Shown here piece after piece: positions 17,376-26,558 of a stretch of 64,000 bases of DNA. Both the position numbers and the translations under genes were made by a program. The first letter of the stretch is position 1. Every line of letters begins with the position of its first letter. Under the pieces are notes generated by a model, which saw only the letters and a program-made list of their open reading frames with translations, was not told the DNA's origin and did not search any database. Origin of the DNA: Psychrobacter alimentarius (GTDB lineage Bacteria; Pseudomonadota; Gammaproteobacteria; Pseudomonadales; Moraxellaceae); the NCBI RefSeq assembly GCF_001606025.1, contig NZ_CP014945.1, positions 2,232,001-2,296,000 on the forward strand. Direction: 5' to 3'.

Positions 17376-19099
17376 ATCAGTACTTCTAATAATTGTATGT
17401 GACCATCCCAAAGAGTGTGATATCTTCCAGCACGTATAGAACTTTCAGCTTCCTTCACCCATTTTTGTTGAATCTCATTTTCTTCAGATATAAATTTTAG
17501 TTTTTCCATAATTCGATCAAGTACTCGATAACTCGGGTGAACCTCTTCTTTTTCAGAAGCATGATAATAGCTAATTTCTAATTTTTTAAAAAAAGCATGA
17601 GAAGTAAGTTTTAAGCAATAGTCAAAACTCATAACATCTCTATGTTTATCGCAAAATAGGCAACCATCAGAGCTAATACAGTCTGGTTTAGGAGAGTTCA
17701 CTAAAAAATCATTGATAGGTTTTGGTTGATGACCTTTCGTACATAATCCAGGGCCAGGTGACGAGAGAAGCACTTCAGTTTGAGTATGATATTTGATAAT
17801 TTCTTGAGTTATTGACTCATAATGTGGCTTTTCATAATGTTTTGATAATACATATTTACTATGCGACATCTCTGCCGCAACAAGCTCTACATTCTGAGAG
17901 CGTCTTAACAGCCAATTGATACGATTAGTACGTAACAATTGAGGACCGAAAAAAGGTTTGTTTATTTTTTTAAATAACGCTTTTGTTGTAGTAAAAGTTG
18001 TACCTGACCCTCTAGGTGGAACAATAGATTTACTAAAAAAAGGGAACAATTGATCACTAAAATCGCTTAATCCAGCTTCATCAAGCCATTTTAAATAACG
18101 ATTAAAATGCTTGCGATAACTTTTGAAGCATCGAAAAACAATATCTCCTTGACGACGATTTTTATATACTCGAAAAACATCAAGATTTTCACCATTCGTT
18201 TGCCATCTATAACTACTTTTTTCCATCTGTATAGCTTGAGATAGGTTTACTCCAGTCTGTGCAATAAATATTAGTAACTCACATTCAACCCGTAACTTTA
18301 TAATAGAATATCGTTTATACTTATCTAGTAAATGTTCTTCGTCGGGCATAGCTTGGCGATTCTTTAACGCTGACCTTAAAAGACCCTTATTATTTATGGT
18401 TGATAAATCTAAATCAGGTTGATGTAGATGACCTACTATTTTTATTTTTATTTCATCATCAACAGCTATTCTTATCGGTAATTCTCCTCTAATAGTTTTG
18501 ACATCCAAAGTATTACATATTGATGTTAAAATATTTCCAAATTCAAATAATTGACTTGTATTTAACTTATCGGTAGGTTTGCCTAAAGACTCTATTCTAG
18601 AATCTGGTCTTTTCATACGTGTCAAACACATAATACTTTTTCCTGGCTTTGGACCACATACTTTAGTTGCCTTAGCAATTAAATTAGCAATCTTGGTAGC
18701 AAGCTTATATGCACTAAGTGGTTTAATTTCTTTTTTTACATATGCTCTTTCCAGCAAGTACTCAGTCCATAGATAGAAAGCACTAAGAATATTTTCATGT
18801 GTCATTGGCTGTGAATTTTTGTCTGCCCACACATATATTTTTCTTAAATCCTCAAGACAGGATATGATAGTTTTTTGAGACTTACCTTGTACAATAAACG
18901 TTGTCAAAGCCTCATGAAAATCATAAATCAATGGTAACCTCTCCATATCTATCAATCCAAAATCGCCTTTATCAATACCCTCACTGATATACTTTCGTGG
19001 ACTTTTAGCTGCACCCACGTATAAAAAAATTCCTAAATCCCATGGAGTTCCATGCGTGCCTATTAGTAATTTTGGAAATGTGAGATCATGCTTAGTCAT
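17372..19099 (-). CDS. Tyrosine recombinase-like protein, second gene of a recombinase trio
   Basis: The 575-aa protein has an integrase-like C-terminal half whose active site looks degenerate. The position expected to hold TGLR reads TGVNLSQAI (Asn for Arg). The second box reads LLRTNRINWLLRRS, keeping Arg but not His. A Tyr candidate is in VLSKHYEKPHY. A Cys-rich segment follows (GLCTKGHQPKP, CISSDGCLFCDKH), suggesting a zinc ribbon. The ATG at 19099 overlaps the upstream stop by 8 bp; a TTG three codons earlier is also possible. The middle protein may play a structural rather than catalytic role in a three-protein recombinase, which is inference. Confidence 0.75.
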   Translation of the reverse strand: MTKHDLTFPKLLIGTHGTPWDLGIFLYVGAAKSPRKYISEGIDKGDFGLIDMERLPLIYDFHEALTTFIVQGKSQKTIISCLEDLRKIYVWADKNSQPMTHENILSAFYLWTEYLLERAYVKKEIKPLSAYKLATKIANLIAKATKVCGPKPGKSIMCLTRMKRPDSRIESLGKPTDKLNTSQLFEFGNILTSICNTLDVKTIRGELPIRIAVDDEIKIKIVGHLHQPDLDLSTINNKGLLRSALKNRQAMPDEEHLLDKYKRYSIIKLRVECELLIFIAQTGVNLSQAIQMEKSSYRWQTNGENLDVFRVYKNRRQGDIVFRCFKSYRKHFNRYLKWLDEAGLSDFSDQLFPFFSKSIVPPRGSGTTFTTTKALFKKINKPFFGPQLLRTNRINWLLRRSQNVELVAAEMSHSKYVLSKHYEKPHYESITQEIIKYHTQTEVLLSSPGPGLCTKGHQPKPINDFLVNSPKPDCISSDGCLFCDKHRDVMSFDYCLKLTSHAFFKKLEISYYHASEKEEVHPSYRVLDRIMEKLKFISEENEIQQKWVKEAESSIRAGRYHTLWDGHIQLLEVLI

Positions 19100-20357
19100 C
19101 TTTATCAATCCCCCCTAAACCCATGAACAAATTAGTAAAAGCGTCTGCTGTGTCTGACATTGCTTCTTTCGACTCTATAAATTTAATATATTGCATAGTG
19201 GTACTTTCATTTTTATGAAGGCAAGCTTCTCTTACAAATTGAATAGATTCGTCAACTGTCATAAAATTTAATGCTACTTTCATTAACTCAGTAGCAAATG
19301 TGGCGCGAGTTCTATGAAAATGAAATCCTCTGAATACTGTTAGACCTTCTTTTTTACCTTTAGAACGTAGACGCGACATTTCTACATTAACAGCTCGACT
19401 GTCATCGCCATTGTAAGAGTTACCATATCTAGTTAAGAAAAGTAGGTTTTGATTTTCTAAGCTTGCTAGAGCTTGCCTTTTGAGGCGTCTGGTACTTGTA
19501 GAGTAATTTTTCAAACTGCTGAGCAAATCTTGAGGTATTAAGACTTTTCCTGTAACACTAAATTTCGTGGCTACAGGTGGCCTAGCTCCTGGACCAACAG
19601 ATAACTGTTTCCACCCAGTGTTAACCATATGAGTAGCATTCTCCAATGTACCTACTTTTAAATCTGTGATTGAGCCCAAACGTAGACCTGTAAAGAAACC
19701 TATCTTCAACATTAACTCCAATTCTTGTGAAGCGGAGGTATTAGCAAGATTAATTATTTTCTTGATAGCGGCTAATGAAACAGGTAAAAGGCCATCTTCA
19801 AGCTGTAAAGAGCTTATAATTTTTCGGTTAGGTATAGCTAAATCTGTACTTACTATTCTCAAAGTATGCTCTAAACCAAAAGACGTTTTAATTTTCACTT
19901 TAAAAAATCGTTCTTTCCACATAGGTCTTTCAGAGTCTATAAGGTTCATTTTGTCCATCCACTTATAGAATCTGATAACTGTTGCCATTCTCTGAGATGT
20001 AGTGCTAGGAGCTATGTAACCATTATTTCTTGCATTTATCAGTGCTCCTCTAAAAAGGGTAAGGCATCTCTCACTTTCTCTTTCTGGAAAGTGTCGCCAT
20101 GAAATTGATTCACTCTCTAGCCATTTTGCGTATGCGTAAATATGTGACATGCTTGAGCGAACAGTTTTTATATTTCTGGCTGATGTCGTAGATTGTTCTA
20201 GTGCCCATATGTTTGCTTCAGACCATGGCAAATTATTTTCCCATATGATCTGAGGTAGCTTTGGAATAGGATTTTTTCTAGATTTACTCCAACCTATCGA
20301 ATCTACACCTAACTCTATCTTTTGATGTTGATAACGAATAAACTCAAGAGTTGCCAT
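19092..20357 (-). CDS. Tyrosine recombinase/integrase, first gene of a recombinase trio
   Basis: The 421-aa protein has a SAM-like N-terminal core-binding region (about residues 35-160) and a complete-looking catalytic domain. It shows Arg in GFFTGLRLGSITDLK, the His/Arg box GFHFHRTRATFATELM, and a nucleophilic Tyr in ESTTMQYIKF. It starts 626 bp from truncated comEC, heads a minus-strand run of three coupled recombinase genes (overlaps of 8 and 4 bp), and should be the main strand-exchange enzyme. Three consecutive recombinases recall RIT elements and the TnpA/TnpB pair of Tn554; sizes differ from both, so I leave the family open. Confidence 0.85.
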   Translation of the reverse strand: MATLEFIRYQHQKIELGVDSIGWSKSRKNPIPKLPQIIWENNLPWSEANIWALEQSTTSARNIKTVRSSMSHIYAYAKWLESESISWRHFPERESERCLTLFRGALINARNNGYIAPSTTSQRMATVIRFYKWMDKMNLIDSERPMWKERFFKVKIKTSFGLEHTLRIVSTDLAIPNRKIISSLQLEDGLLPVSLAAIKKIINLANTSASQELELMLKIGFFTGLRLGSITDLKVGTLENATHMVNTGWKQLSVGPGARPPVATKFSVTGKVLIPQDLLSSLKNYSTSTRRLKRQALASLENQNLLFLTRYGNSYNGDDSRAVNVEMSRLRSKGKKEGLTVFRGFHFHRTRATFATELMKVALNFMTVDESIQFVREACLHKNESTTMQYIKFIESKEAMSDTADAFTNLFMGLGGIDKDD

Positions 20358-20485
20358 ATATGATATCCATACTATTATAGCTAGCCTTTACATAAACTGA
20401 GATGATTTAAAAAGTCAAAAAAAATAGCGAAAAAACATCCTATTATGTTTACACATAAATAGAATGCTATTTCGCTAAAATTATT

Positions 20486-20514
20486 CCCAATATACCGTAC
20501 AATACTATATTGGG
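20486..20514. repeat. Perfect 9-bp inverted repeat, candidate recombinase or operator site
   Basis: CCCAATATA and TATATTGGG flank an 11-bp centre (CCGTACAATAC), 129 bp upstream of the first recombinase gene. Arms plus centre resemble the two-armed core sites of tyrosine recombinases, though the centre is longer than the usual 6-8 bp; it could equally be an operator. Confidence 0.55.
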
Positions 20515-20641
20515 CTATAACTATTATAAATCATATAGTGCTATTAATCAAAATTAATTTTCAATAAAATTAGACACTTATCTGTCAAAACTCTTTAATT
20601 AATAAATATCTTTTCTTATATTAATTATTAATAACACTAAT

Positions 20642-20675
20642 TTTATTAAATATAATATATATTATATTTAATAAA
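20642..20675. repeat. 34-bp perfect palindrome
   Basis: A 17-bp arm beginning TTTATTAAATATAATAT is followed at once by its exact reverse complement, with no spacer. Composition is pure A/T. It lies midway between the recombinase genes and the comEC junction and could extrude as a cruciform or bind a dimeric protein. Confidence 0.85.
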
Positions 20676-20983
20676 TCAAAACCACTATTTACTGCCTTCG
20701 AGTATTAATATTAAAAAACAATTAATATTAAATTTTTAAGTAAAATATAAATATAATTAATAGAATATTTTCAAGTAGGTATTTTTTCTATTTGGTCTAC
20801 GCTGTCTACTCATTACCATTCCATTCTTGGTAGTCATCAACTTAAAAATTAAAAAATATTTTATTGCGATCAACTCACATGTAATATCTTTTGATATAAG
20901 CTGTTCGTCCACTTAATAGTTTTATAGCTCATTATATAAATTTTTATACTATCTAATAAATCGGTTCATTTAAATGTCATCAT

Positions 20984-22723
20984 TTAAGTATGTATTGTAT
21001 GGGATATAAAATGAGTATGTAACGTGTACCACAGCGACGCTTTACCAAATAAGAGCAAAGTAATGGGTAATAAAGTAATAAATAACCAAAACTGTAGTTT
21101 AAATAGACGTTTACTTGTCTCCCAAATACGCTTAGAAAAAGCATTCACTAAACCGACGTTATGGACTGTATCAGATTGTGCATCTCTGTTTGAGGTATCA
21201 TCGTATTTGAGTAGTAGTGCCACAGCAATAAAAGATAACCAATAGCCTGCTTGCCATAATACATAAGGGTCATGCCATGCAATCAGCACGGCCAACGCAA
21301 ATAAGACACGTATCGTACTGATAGGTAGCAATGTCAAACGTATCAACCCCAATGCCAATATCATCCAAGCAGTACGCGCAGCTGGCACGTCAAAACCTGT
21401 AAATAACGCATACACAAAAGCTGCACCCACCATCACTCCCCAGCGCAATTGCCAGCGCGGGACAGAGCGATACACCGTCGGGTATAGTCGATCAAAGATA
21501 AAGACCACTCCTGCTGACAACATAATAGCCAAAAACAAAATATGTGTGCCTGATATGGCCAGCAAATGCGAGATACCAGCCAGTTGATACAGATCTTTGG
21601 TATCTCGACTGATTAAACTACGATCACCAGTTAACAAACTCAAAGTAACCGCTCTCGCTTGCTGATCAATCGCCGTCAGTTCTAACCAATCCTCATAAAA
21701 ATGCTGGCGTAATGGCCACCGTCCTTGGTCAATTCGAGTGCGAAAGTTGTGGATATAGGAATGATCAGAAAATACTGATGTTGAGTTAGCGTCAGGCACA
21801 GTCACAGTGCTAGTCGCTAATACGTTCGCTACTCCATCAACATGTCGCGCTTTTAGCCAGCGATAACTATCGAAGCCAGAGGGATTATTGATGGTTTGCT
21901 CGGAAGTCGCAAGGGGTGCTAGTGCCAGACTCATAAATAGCTGATCACCTGGCTTTAAATGGTTCAACCTTCTTAGTTGACTGTCATTAGAGGGTTTGCC
22001 AAGTGAGGACTTGGATGAGTTCTTTGGATACGCGTTGAGCAATATTCGATGTGTAGCGCCTTCACTACCAAATTTGTGAGCAAAATTTTTAAGTGAATTA
22101 TCATTGCTTAGGCTATTATTCTTATTATTAATTACATACTTGTCTGTTATTTTATTTAAATCTTGAATGCTTAAATCAGAAACCAATGGTGAGATTTGAC
22201 TAACGATGGCAACCTGTCGATAACCACTCTCCATAGAGGCATCATAAACACTATCACTTATCCCCTCAATCGTTACCAATGCTTGCACACGTATAGGTTC
22301 AACAATTTCTGTGGTTCTTGCCTGTTGATAACTACTTATCGCTTGTAAGGCACTGCCAACTATCAGCCCGGTTGCCAGAACAGCGACTAAGATGTAAATA
22401 ATAATACGGAAAAAGCGATGAGGTAGAATATTGGAAGACGTCTGAGAAGATTCTAGATTACTTGCTGACGGTGTCGTAAATTGAAGAACAACCACCAAAA
22501 TGATGGATAACGTCGTTAATAATAAAAATAAGCTAGAAGGATTAGTAAGACCTGACAAAAATAAATCGAGCGACATTGGTATACTGTCTGCGACTGCCAA
22601 CACACCTATCATCGCTACAAGAATCAGACCAACAATTAACCAATACACCCGTGCTCCTTGCTTGATAATAAGGGTAAACGATGCAATCACATATAGAAAT
22701 GTGTTATCAAAAAAATGTGTCAA
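20984..22723 (-). CDS. comEC: ComEC/Rec2 competence protein, 3'-truncated
   Basis: ComEC forms the inner-membrane DNA channel for natural transformation. This frame has the N-terminal membrane/DUF4131 part (about residues 1-340) and the start of the Competence domain, including LLTGDRSLISRDTKDLYQLAGI and SHLLAISGTHILFLA. It runs to LLPITLLLFGKASLW and then ends in an unrelated tail of about 14 residues. The rest of the Competence helices and the C-terminal metallo-beta-lactamase-like domain are absent, and no matching sequence follows in the window. Family members are usually 700-850 aa; this is 579. It is probably non-functional, interrupted by the recombinase element at its 3' side. Confidence 0.85.
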   Translation of the reverse strand: MTHFFDNTFLYVIASFTLIIKQGARVYWLIVGLILVAMIGVLAVADSIPMSLDLFLSGLTNPSSLFLLLTTLSIILVVVLQFTTPSASNLESSQTSSNILPHRFFRIIIYILVAVLATGLIVGSALQAISSYQQARTTEIVEPIRVQALVTIEGISDSVYDASMESGYRQVAIVSQISPLVSDLSIQDLNKITDKYVINNKNNSLSNDNSLKNFAHKFGSEGATHRILLNAYPKNSSKSSLGKPSNDSQLRRLNHLKPGDQLFMSLALAPLATSEQTINNPSGFDSYRWLKARHVDGVANVLATSTVTVPDANSTSVFSDHSYIHNFRTRIDQGRWPLRQHFYEDWLELTAIDQQARAVTLSLLTGDRSLISRDTKDLYQLAGISHLLAISGTHILFLAIMLSAGVVFIFDRLYPTVYRSVPRWQLRWGVMVGAAFVYALFTGFDVPAARTAWMILALGLIRLTLLPISTIRVLFALAVLIAWHDPYVLWQAGYWLSFIAVALLLKYDDTSNRDAQSDTVHNVGLVNAFSKRIWETSKRLFKLQFWLFITLLPITLLLFGKASLWYTLHTHFISHTIHT

Positions 22724-22933
22724 TACGATCTAGACTCAAACAGCCACAACTGCTACCTCATGTAATAGCATTTCTATTTATATTGCCCTATACTGATTAT
22801 ACATATTGCGATAACACCCATCTGACACTATCATCCAATATGTTCTTGTTCCCACTTCTTACTAATGACATTACTTTATATCAGTCCATCAATAAGATTG
22901 ATCGGACTGTCTTTAACGATTAAAGGCGATCCC

Positions 22934-23509
22934 GTGCCCCAAAAACGTCTAAAAGACTTGCTGCCTACACCGGAGAAAATCCTAGAAAGTCGCACTCTAA
23001 AATTATTCGCACCCCATTTGGCAGACCCAAGATTGTGGCAATTTAATCGCCATAGTTTGAATAAGGCCGTCTATATTGGTGTACTCAGTGCCTTTTTTCC
23101 ATTGCCAGGACAGATGCTATTGGCACTGATTGGCTCATTGATTTTCCGTGCCAATGTACCTATGGCGCTAGGCTTGACTTGGATTACCAATCCGCTCACA
23201 ACCCTACCCGTTTTTTATGCAAGTTACTATGTGGGGGCCAAGATTCTTGATGTGCCGATGATTAGTCTACGACTGATCGGGCGGATGATTGCTGACTTTA
23301 GCTTATGGATACTATCGAATGGTGACAATCCTTTTGTGACCTATCGTGGCACCGTCTCACTTGCGGCTTTTTGTATCGGGGTCATCGTTTTAGCGATTAT
23401 CACAAGCCTTATTTGCGGATTGGCATTTAAAGCAATTTGGCGTTATAAAACCGTCATTAGCTGGCAAAAACGGCAGCAGGAACCAACGGATAAGTCACCC
23501 AAAGATTGA
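22934..23509 (+). CDS. DUF2062 membrane protein
   Basis: A 191-aa protein with the DUF2062 pattern: a basic start PQKRLKDLLPTPEKILESR, then SLNKAVYIGVLSAFFPLPGQML and a membrane segment with GLTWITNPLTTLPVFYASYYVG. A further hydrophobic segment is near residues 140-165. I chose the GTG at 22934 because AAAGGCG lies 8 nt upstream and the resulting N-terminus matches the family; the longer ATG frame adds 23 unlikely residues. The gene is divergent from comEC. Function is unknown; the family is found beside lipoprotein-export and competence genes in relatives. Confidence 0.8.
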   Translation: MPQKRLKDLLPTPEKILESRTLKLFAPHLADPRLWQFNRHSLNKAVYIGVLSAFFPLPGQMLLALIGSLIFRANVPMALGLTWITNPLTTLPVFYASYYVGAKILDVPMISLRLIGRMIADFSLWILSNGDNPFVTYRGTVSLAAFCIGVIVLAIITSLICGLAFKAIWRYKTVISWQKRQQEPTDKSPKD

Positions 23510-23575
23510 TAGCATCTCATTAATATCAAATTAGTAGAAGCCCACACAACTAATGATAATTAAAGCCTATCTGTT

Positions 23576-23611
23576 GTGAGCGATACTGATATGTGATCAA
23601 GTATCACTCAC
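23576..23611 (-). terminator. Hairpin between convergent genes, possible terminator
   Basis: GTGAGCGATACT / AGTATCACTCAC with a 12-nt loop. On minus-strand RNA the only non-Watson-Crick position becomes a G-U pair, so it should fold there, downstream of the 102-aa hypothetical gene. It lacks a T-tract, so the call is weak. Confidence 0.35.
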
Positions 23612-23641
23612 TCTAAACAGTAGAGCCGCTTTTTGTTTCAA

Positions 23642-23950
23642 TCACTCTTCGTCTTTGCTGTTTTCCATTGCCACTTGAATCTCATCGGCAAGATTTGCAT
23701 TCATAACAAAAACGTCAATCACCTCGTCATTCTTGAGGAGTGTGTAGCGTTTACCCGTTGCACTGTCTTGCGCTTTTAAATCAAAATCAGCACCAGCCAA
23801 AGTAATGGCATCAAACACAGGCGTTAAAATCTCTACCTGTGCGTGTCTATCAAACGTATCAAATAGCGTTGCATCCATATAAGGCTTTAATGGCTCGTTT
23901 CCTTCTTCAGCGCTGCCGAAAGCTTCAATTGGATCGTCGTTTGCGTTCAT
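23642..23950 (-). CDS. Conserved small acidic protein, unknown function
   Basis: A 102-aa soluble, acidic protein without signal peptide or membrane segment. Visible features are an Asp/Glu-rich N-terminus (NANDDPIEAFGSAEEGNEP) and a mixed alpha/beta body (LFDTFDRHAQVEILTPVFDA, then GKRYTLLKNDEVIDVFVMNA). I do not recognise a family. The ATG at 23950 is preferred because AAGG is correctly spaced before it; the ATG three codons earlier directly abuts that sequence. It lies 90 bp downstream of where lolD would start reading, on the opposite side of that gene's stop, and may share its transcript. Confidence 0.65.
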   Translation of the reverse strand: MNANDDPIEAFGSAEEGNEPLKPYMDATLFDTFDRHAQVEILTPVFDAITLAGADFDLKAQDSATGKRYTLLKNDEVIDVFVMNANLADEIQVAMENSKDEE

Positions 23951-24052
23951 TGTATTCATCCTTATCTCATTATCAGAAATGGCGAGTGACTAATCATTCT
24001 TTTATGATGTCTTTTTCTTGTCTTGCTGATTTCACATTGCTGCGTGACAGGT

Positions 24053-24733
24053 TTAATATTGTTCCCAATGACCATTACGTAGCAAAAGCTGGCGATCTGC
24101 CAATGCCGCCAGATTACGGTCATGGGTCACCATGAGTAATGCCGTTTGCATGGTATTTTGCAATTCTGATAACAGCCCAAAAACACTCTGTGCGTTATCA
24201 TAATCTAAATTACCTGTCGGCTCATCCGCCAAAATAAGCGAGGGCTTGGTCACAAGCGCACGGGCAATGGCAACACGCTGACGTTCGCCCCCCGACAGCT
24301 CACCTGGTCGATGTGCCAGTCGATGCTCAAGGCCAACACTCTCTAGGATATCAATTGCCTGTTGACGCGCTTCATTTATCGATACTTTTGGACGCATCAG
24401 TAAAGGCATAGCAACGTTTTCAACGGCTGTAAATTCCGCCAGAAGATGGTGAAACTGATAAATGAATCCTAAATACTTGTTACGCATGGCACCACGTTCA
24501 GTTTCATTCATACTATTTAGCAATTGCCCATGAAGCCAGACTTCGCCGCTGGTTGGTGTATCAAGACCACCAAGCAAGTGTAGTAAAGTACTTTTACCCG
24601 AACCACTGGTACCAACGATAGCAATGCGTTCGCCAGGGTGAACAGTCAAATCAAGACCAGTCAATACTTGCGTACTAACTGCCCCTTCATCGTATATCTT
24701 ATTGATATCTTTTGCCTCTAAAATGGCAGACAT
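24053..24733 (-). CDS. lolD: Lipoprotein-releasing ABC transporter ATPase LolD
   Basis: LolD powers the LolCDE complex, which extracts outer-membrane lipoproteins from the inner membrane. The 226-aa protein has Walker [10 protein letters not shown] (about residues 41-49), the Lol-type Q-loop region [19 protein letters not shown], signature [16 protein letters not shown], Walker [13 protein letters not shown] and the switch His in VTHDRN. AGGAAG precedes the ATG. It is 137 bp downstream of lolC on the same strand, with a hairpin in between. The QFHHLLxEFTxxENV signature separates LolD from the related MacB and FtsE ATPases. Confidence 0.94.
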   Translation of the reverse strand: MSAILEAKDINKIYDEGAVSTQVLTGLDLTVHPGERIAIVGTSGSGKSTLLHLLGGLDTPTSGEVWLHGQLLNSMNETERGAMRNKYLGFIYQFHHLLAEFTAVENVAMPLLMRPKVSINEARQQAIDILESVGLEHRLAHRPGELSGGERQRVAIARALVTKPSLILADEPTGNLDYDNAQSVFGLLSELQNTMQTALLMVTHDRNLAALADRQLLLRNGHWEQY

Positions 24734-24807
24734 GACGCTTCCTTTATTCTATTCATACTGAGGTTGATGCCTCATCAAGTTTAATTAGCCTCTAGAAACC
24801 CAAGCCT

Positions 24808-24835
24808 CCCTTAAAACATGCTTATATTTTAAGGG
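24808..24835 (-). other. Intergenic hairpin between lolC and lolD
   Basis: CCCTTAAAA / TTTTAAGGG with a 10-nt loop lies in the 137-bp gap. It has no following T-tract, so it is more likely an mRNA processing or stability element than a full terminator. Confidence 0.4.
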
Positions 24836-24870
24836 ACATTATTCATATCTTGGGCTACTAATGTTTCTAA

Positions 24871-26106
24871 TTATTCATAACGTAGGGTTTGTGCTGGCTG
24901 GATTCTAGCCGCTCGGCGTGCTGGATAGATGGTTGCTAAGAAGCTTAAGATGAACGAAGCGCCTGTGATCAATACAACATCTAACAAACGTAACTGCGAT
25001 GGCAAATAGTTAACGAAATAAGCATCAAATAAATTCAGACCAAAAGTCTGATTAATGAAGCCTAAAATATCGCTAACAGTGAGCGCAAATATTACGCCCA
25101 ATATCGTGCCGGCAATCGTACCAATAACACCAATAACAACCCCTTGCACCATAAAGACCTGCGTAATCAAACGAGGAGATGCGCCAAAAGTTTTTAAAAT
25201 CGCAATATCTGCTTTTTTATCAGTGACAAGCATGACTAGACTTGACACGATATTGAAGGCTGCAACCAAAATAATTAAGAATAACAGCAGGCCTACCATG
25301 GCTTTTTCCATTTGAATGGCGCCAAATAGATTGCCGTGAGTTTGCGTCCAATTATTAGGATATAAGCGTTCAGGCGCGATCGCTGCTGCTTTTTCTGATG
25401 CCATTGGCGCATTGAAGATATCATTGAGCTTCATACGCACACCCTGTGCCCCATCAGGAAGGCGTAGTAGTTTTGCAGCATCGTTCATTGGAATGAACGC
25501 CATCAAACTATCAACTTCAGGACTGATCGTATAAATACCTGTTAAGGTAAACCGTTTGAAGCGCGGTATAACGCCTGCAGGCGAAGGCGAAGCTTCTGGC
25601 AGTACCAGTGTGACTTTATCACCAAGACGTAGCCCTAATGACTGTACCATTTCTTCACCCAGCACAATGCTAAAATCGCCACTTTGTAGGGTATCGATAC
25701 TGCCTTCAATCATATGATCATTGATGATTGAAACCTTTTTTTCATACTCAGGATCGACACCTGTGACCATGATTCCGGCAACCTGCCCATTTGAGGTCAG
25801 CATGCCTTGCAACTGAATAAAGGGAGCTACGGCTGCCACTTCTGGATCTTCTTTGATTTTATCAGCCAATTGCTGCCAATCACCGATGATTTCGGTTGAA
25901 ACGACAGTTGCTTGCGGCACCATACCCAAGATACGGGTTTTGAGTTCACGATCAAAACCATTCATGACCGACAGCACCGTTATTAATACAGCCACTCCCA
26001 GCGTCAAACCAATCATCGAGATGAGCGATATAAAGGAGATAAAACGGTTACTGCGTTCTGCTCGGGTGTATCGTAAGCCAATAAATAACGCTAAAGGACG
26101 AAACAT
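24871..26106 (-). CDS. lolC: Lipoprotein-releasing ABC transporter permease LolC/LolE
   Basis: The 411-aa permease begins MFRPLALFIGLRYTRAERSNRFISFISL, the canonical LolC/E opening, followed by the first transmembrane helix (MIGLTLGVAVLITVLSVMNG). A large periplasmic MacB-PCD-like domain spans about residues 50-260, and three C-terminal helices follow, the last ending ATIYPARRAARIQPAQTLRYE. The start at 26106 is preferred; an open frame continues 27 codons upstream without family resemblance. Only one permease gene is present, as in species with a single LolF-type protein, so C versus E versus F naming is open. Confidence 0.9.
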   Translation of the reverse strand: MFRPLALFIGLRYTRAERSNRFISFISLISMIGLTLGVAVLITVLSVMNGFDRELKTRILGMVPQATVVSTEIIGDWQQLADKIKEDPEVAAVAPFIQLQGMLTSNGQVAGIMVTGVDPEYEKKVSIINDHMIEGSIDTLQSGDFSIVLGEEMVQSLGLRLGDKVTLVLPEASPSPAGVIPRFKRFTLTGIYTISPEVDSLMAFIPMNDAAKLLRLPDGAQGVRMKLNDIFNAPMASEKAAAIAPERLYPNNWTQTHGNLFGAIQMEKAMVGLLLFLIILVAAFNIVSSLVMLVTDKKADIAILKTFGASPRLITQVFMVQGVVIGVIGTIAGTILGVIFALTVSDILGFINQTFGLNLFDAYFVNYLPSQLRLLDVVLITGASFILSFLATIYPARRAARIQPAQTLRYE

Positions 26107-26558
26107 ATTCAAACTCTTTATCTTATCTACGTGCGACTTTATATATGTTATAAAATGAGCTATATCAAATGCACTATGCGCTTGCATTTGTCATACTCAC
26201 ATATAAATCGAACACAAAAACAGGGTTTAAGGCAGCTCAAGGACAGCTGTCAAAAGGGAGCTAGTTTGACACAATTTGTTGGATATGTGCCACTCATTAG
26301 AGAAAATTGAGTATATTTTCTGATAAAAATTTGGGTTTTGTTACTATTTTTAATGAAGGACTTGCTATTACTTGCGTCAATACCTATATATTGTATGCTA
26401 AGGACAATTGTCATTAACCATTTATTGCTGTTTGTTGACTCTATGCTGATGATCACATTGCTGACTATCATAAACCAATATCGTTAAGTATTGTATGGTA
26501 CATACGCAACAGCAGTTTTGGGTTCAAACTTCACGCTGACTTAATTTTGAGTATTTTC
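26107..26558. other. Divergent intergenic region, no gene seen
   Basis: About 450 bp between lolC (minus) and a hypothetical gene (plus). It is AT-rich without a clear terminator or strong promoter match; promoters for both genes must lie here. A minus-strand frame of 73 codons has no coding signals. Confidence 0.4.

Larger units (their letters stand above)
20358..20983. other. AT-rich, gene-free end of the recombinase element
   Basis: These 626 bp between the recombinase trio and truncated comEC hold no convincing ORF and are visibly far more AT-rich than the flanks. They are full of inverted repeats: TAGCGAAA / TTTCGCTA (20426-20476), CTATTATGT / ACATAAATAG (20440-20462), CCCAATATA / TATATTGGG (20486-20514) and a 34-bp palindrome (20642-20675). 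The region probably contains the recombinase promoter and the element terminus. Confidence 0.6.

Noticed and set aside
26107..26187. 27-codon extension of LolC
   Set aside because: The family N-terminus begins at MFRPLALF; upstream residues look non-coding.
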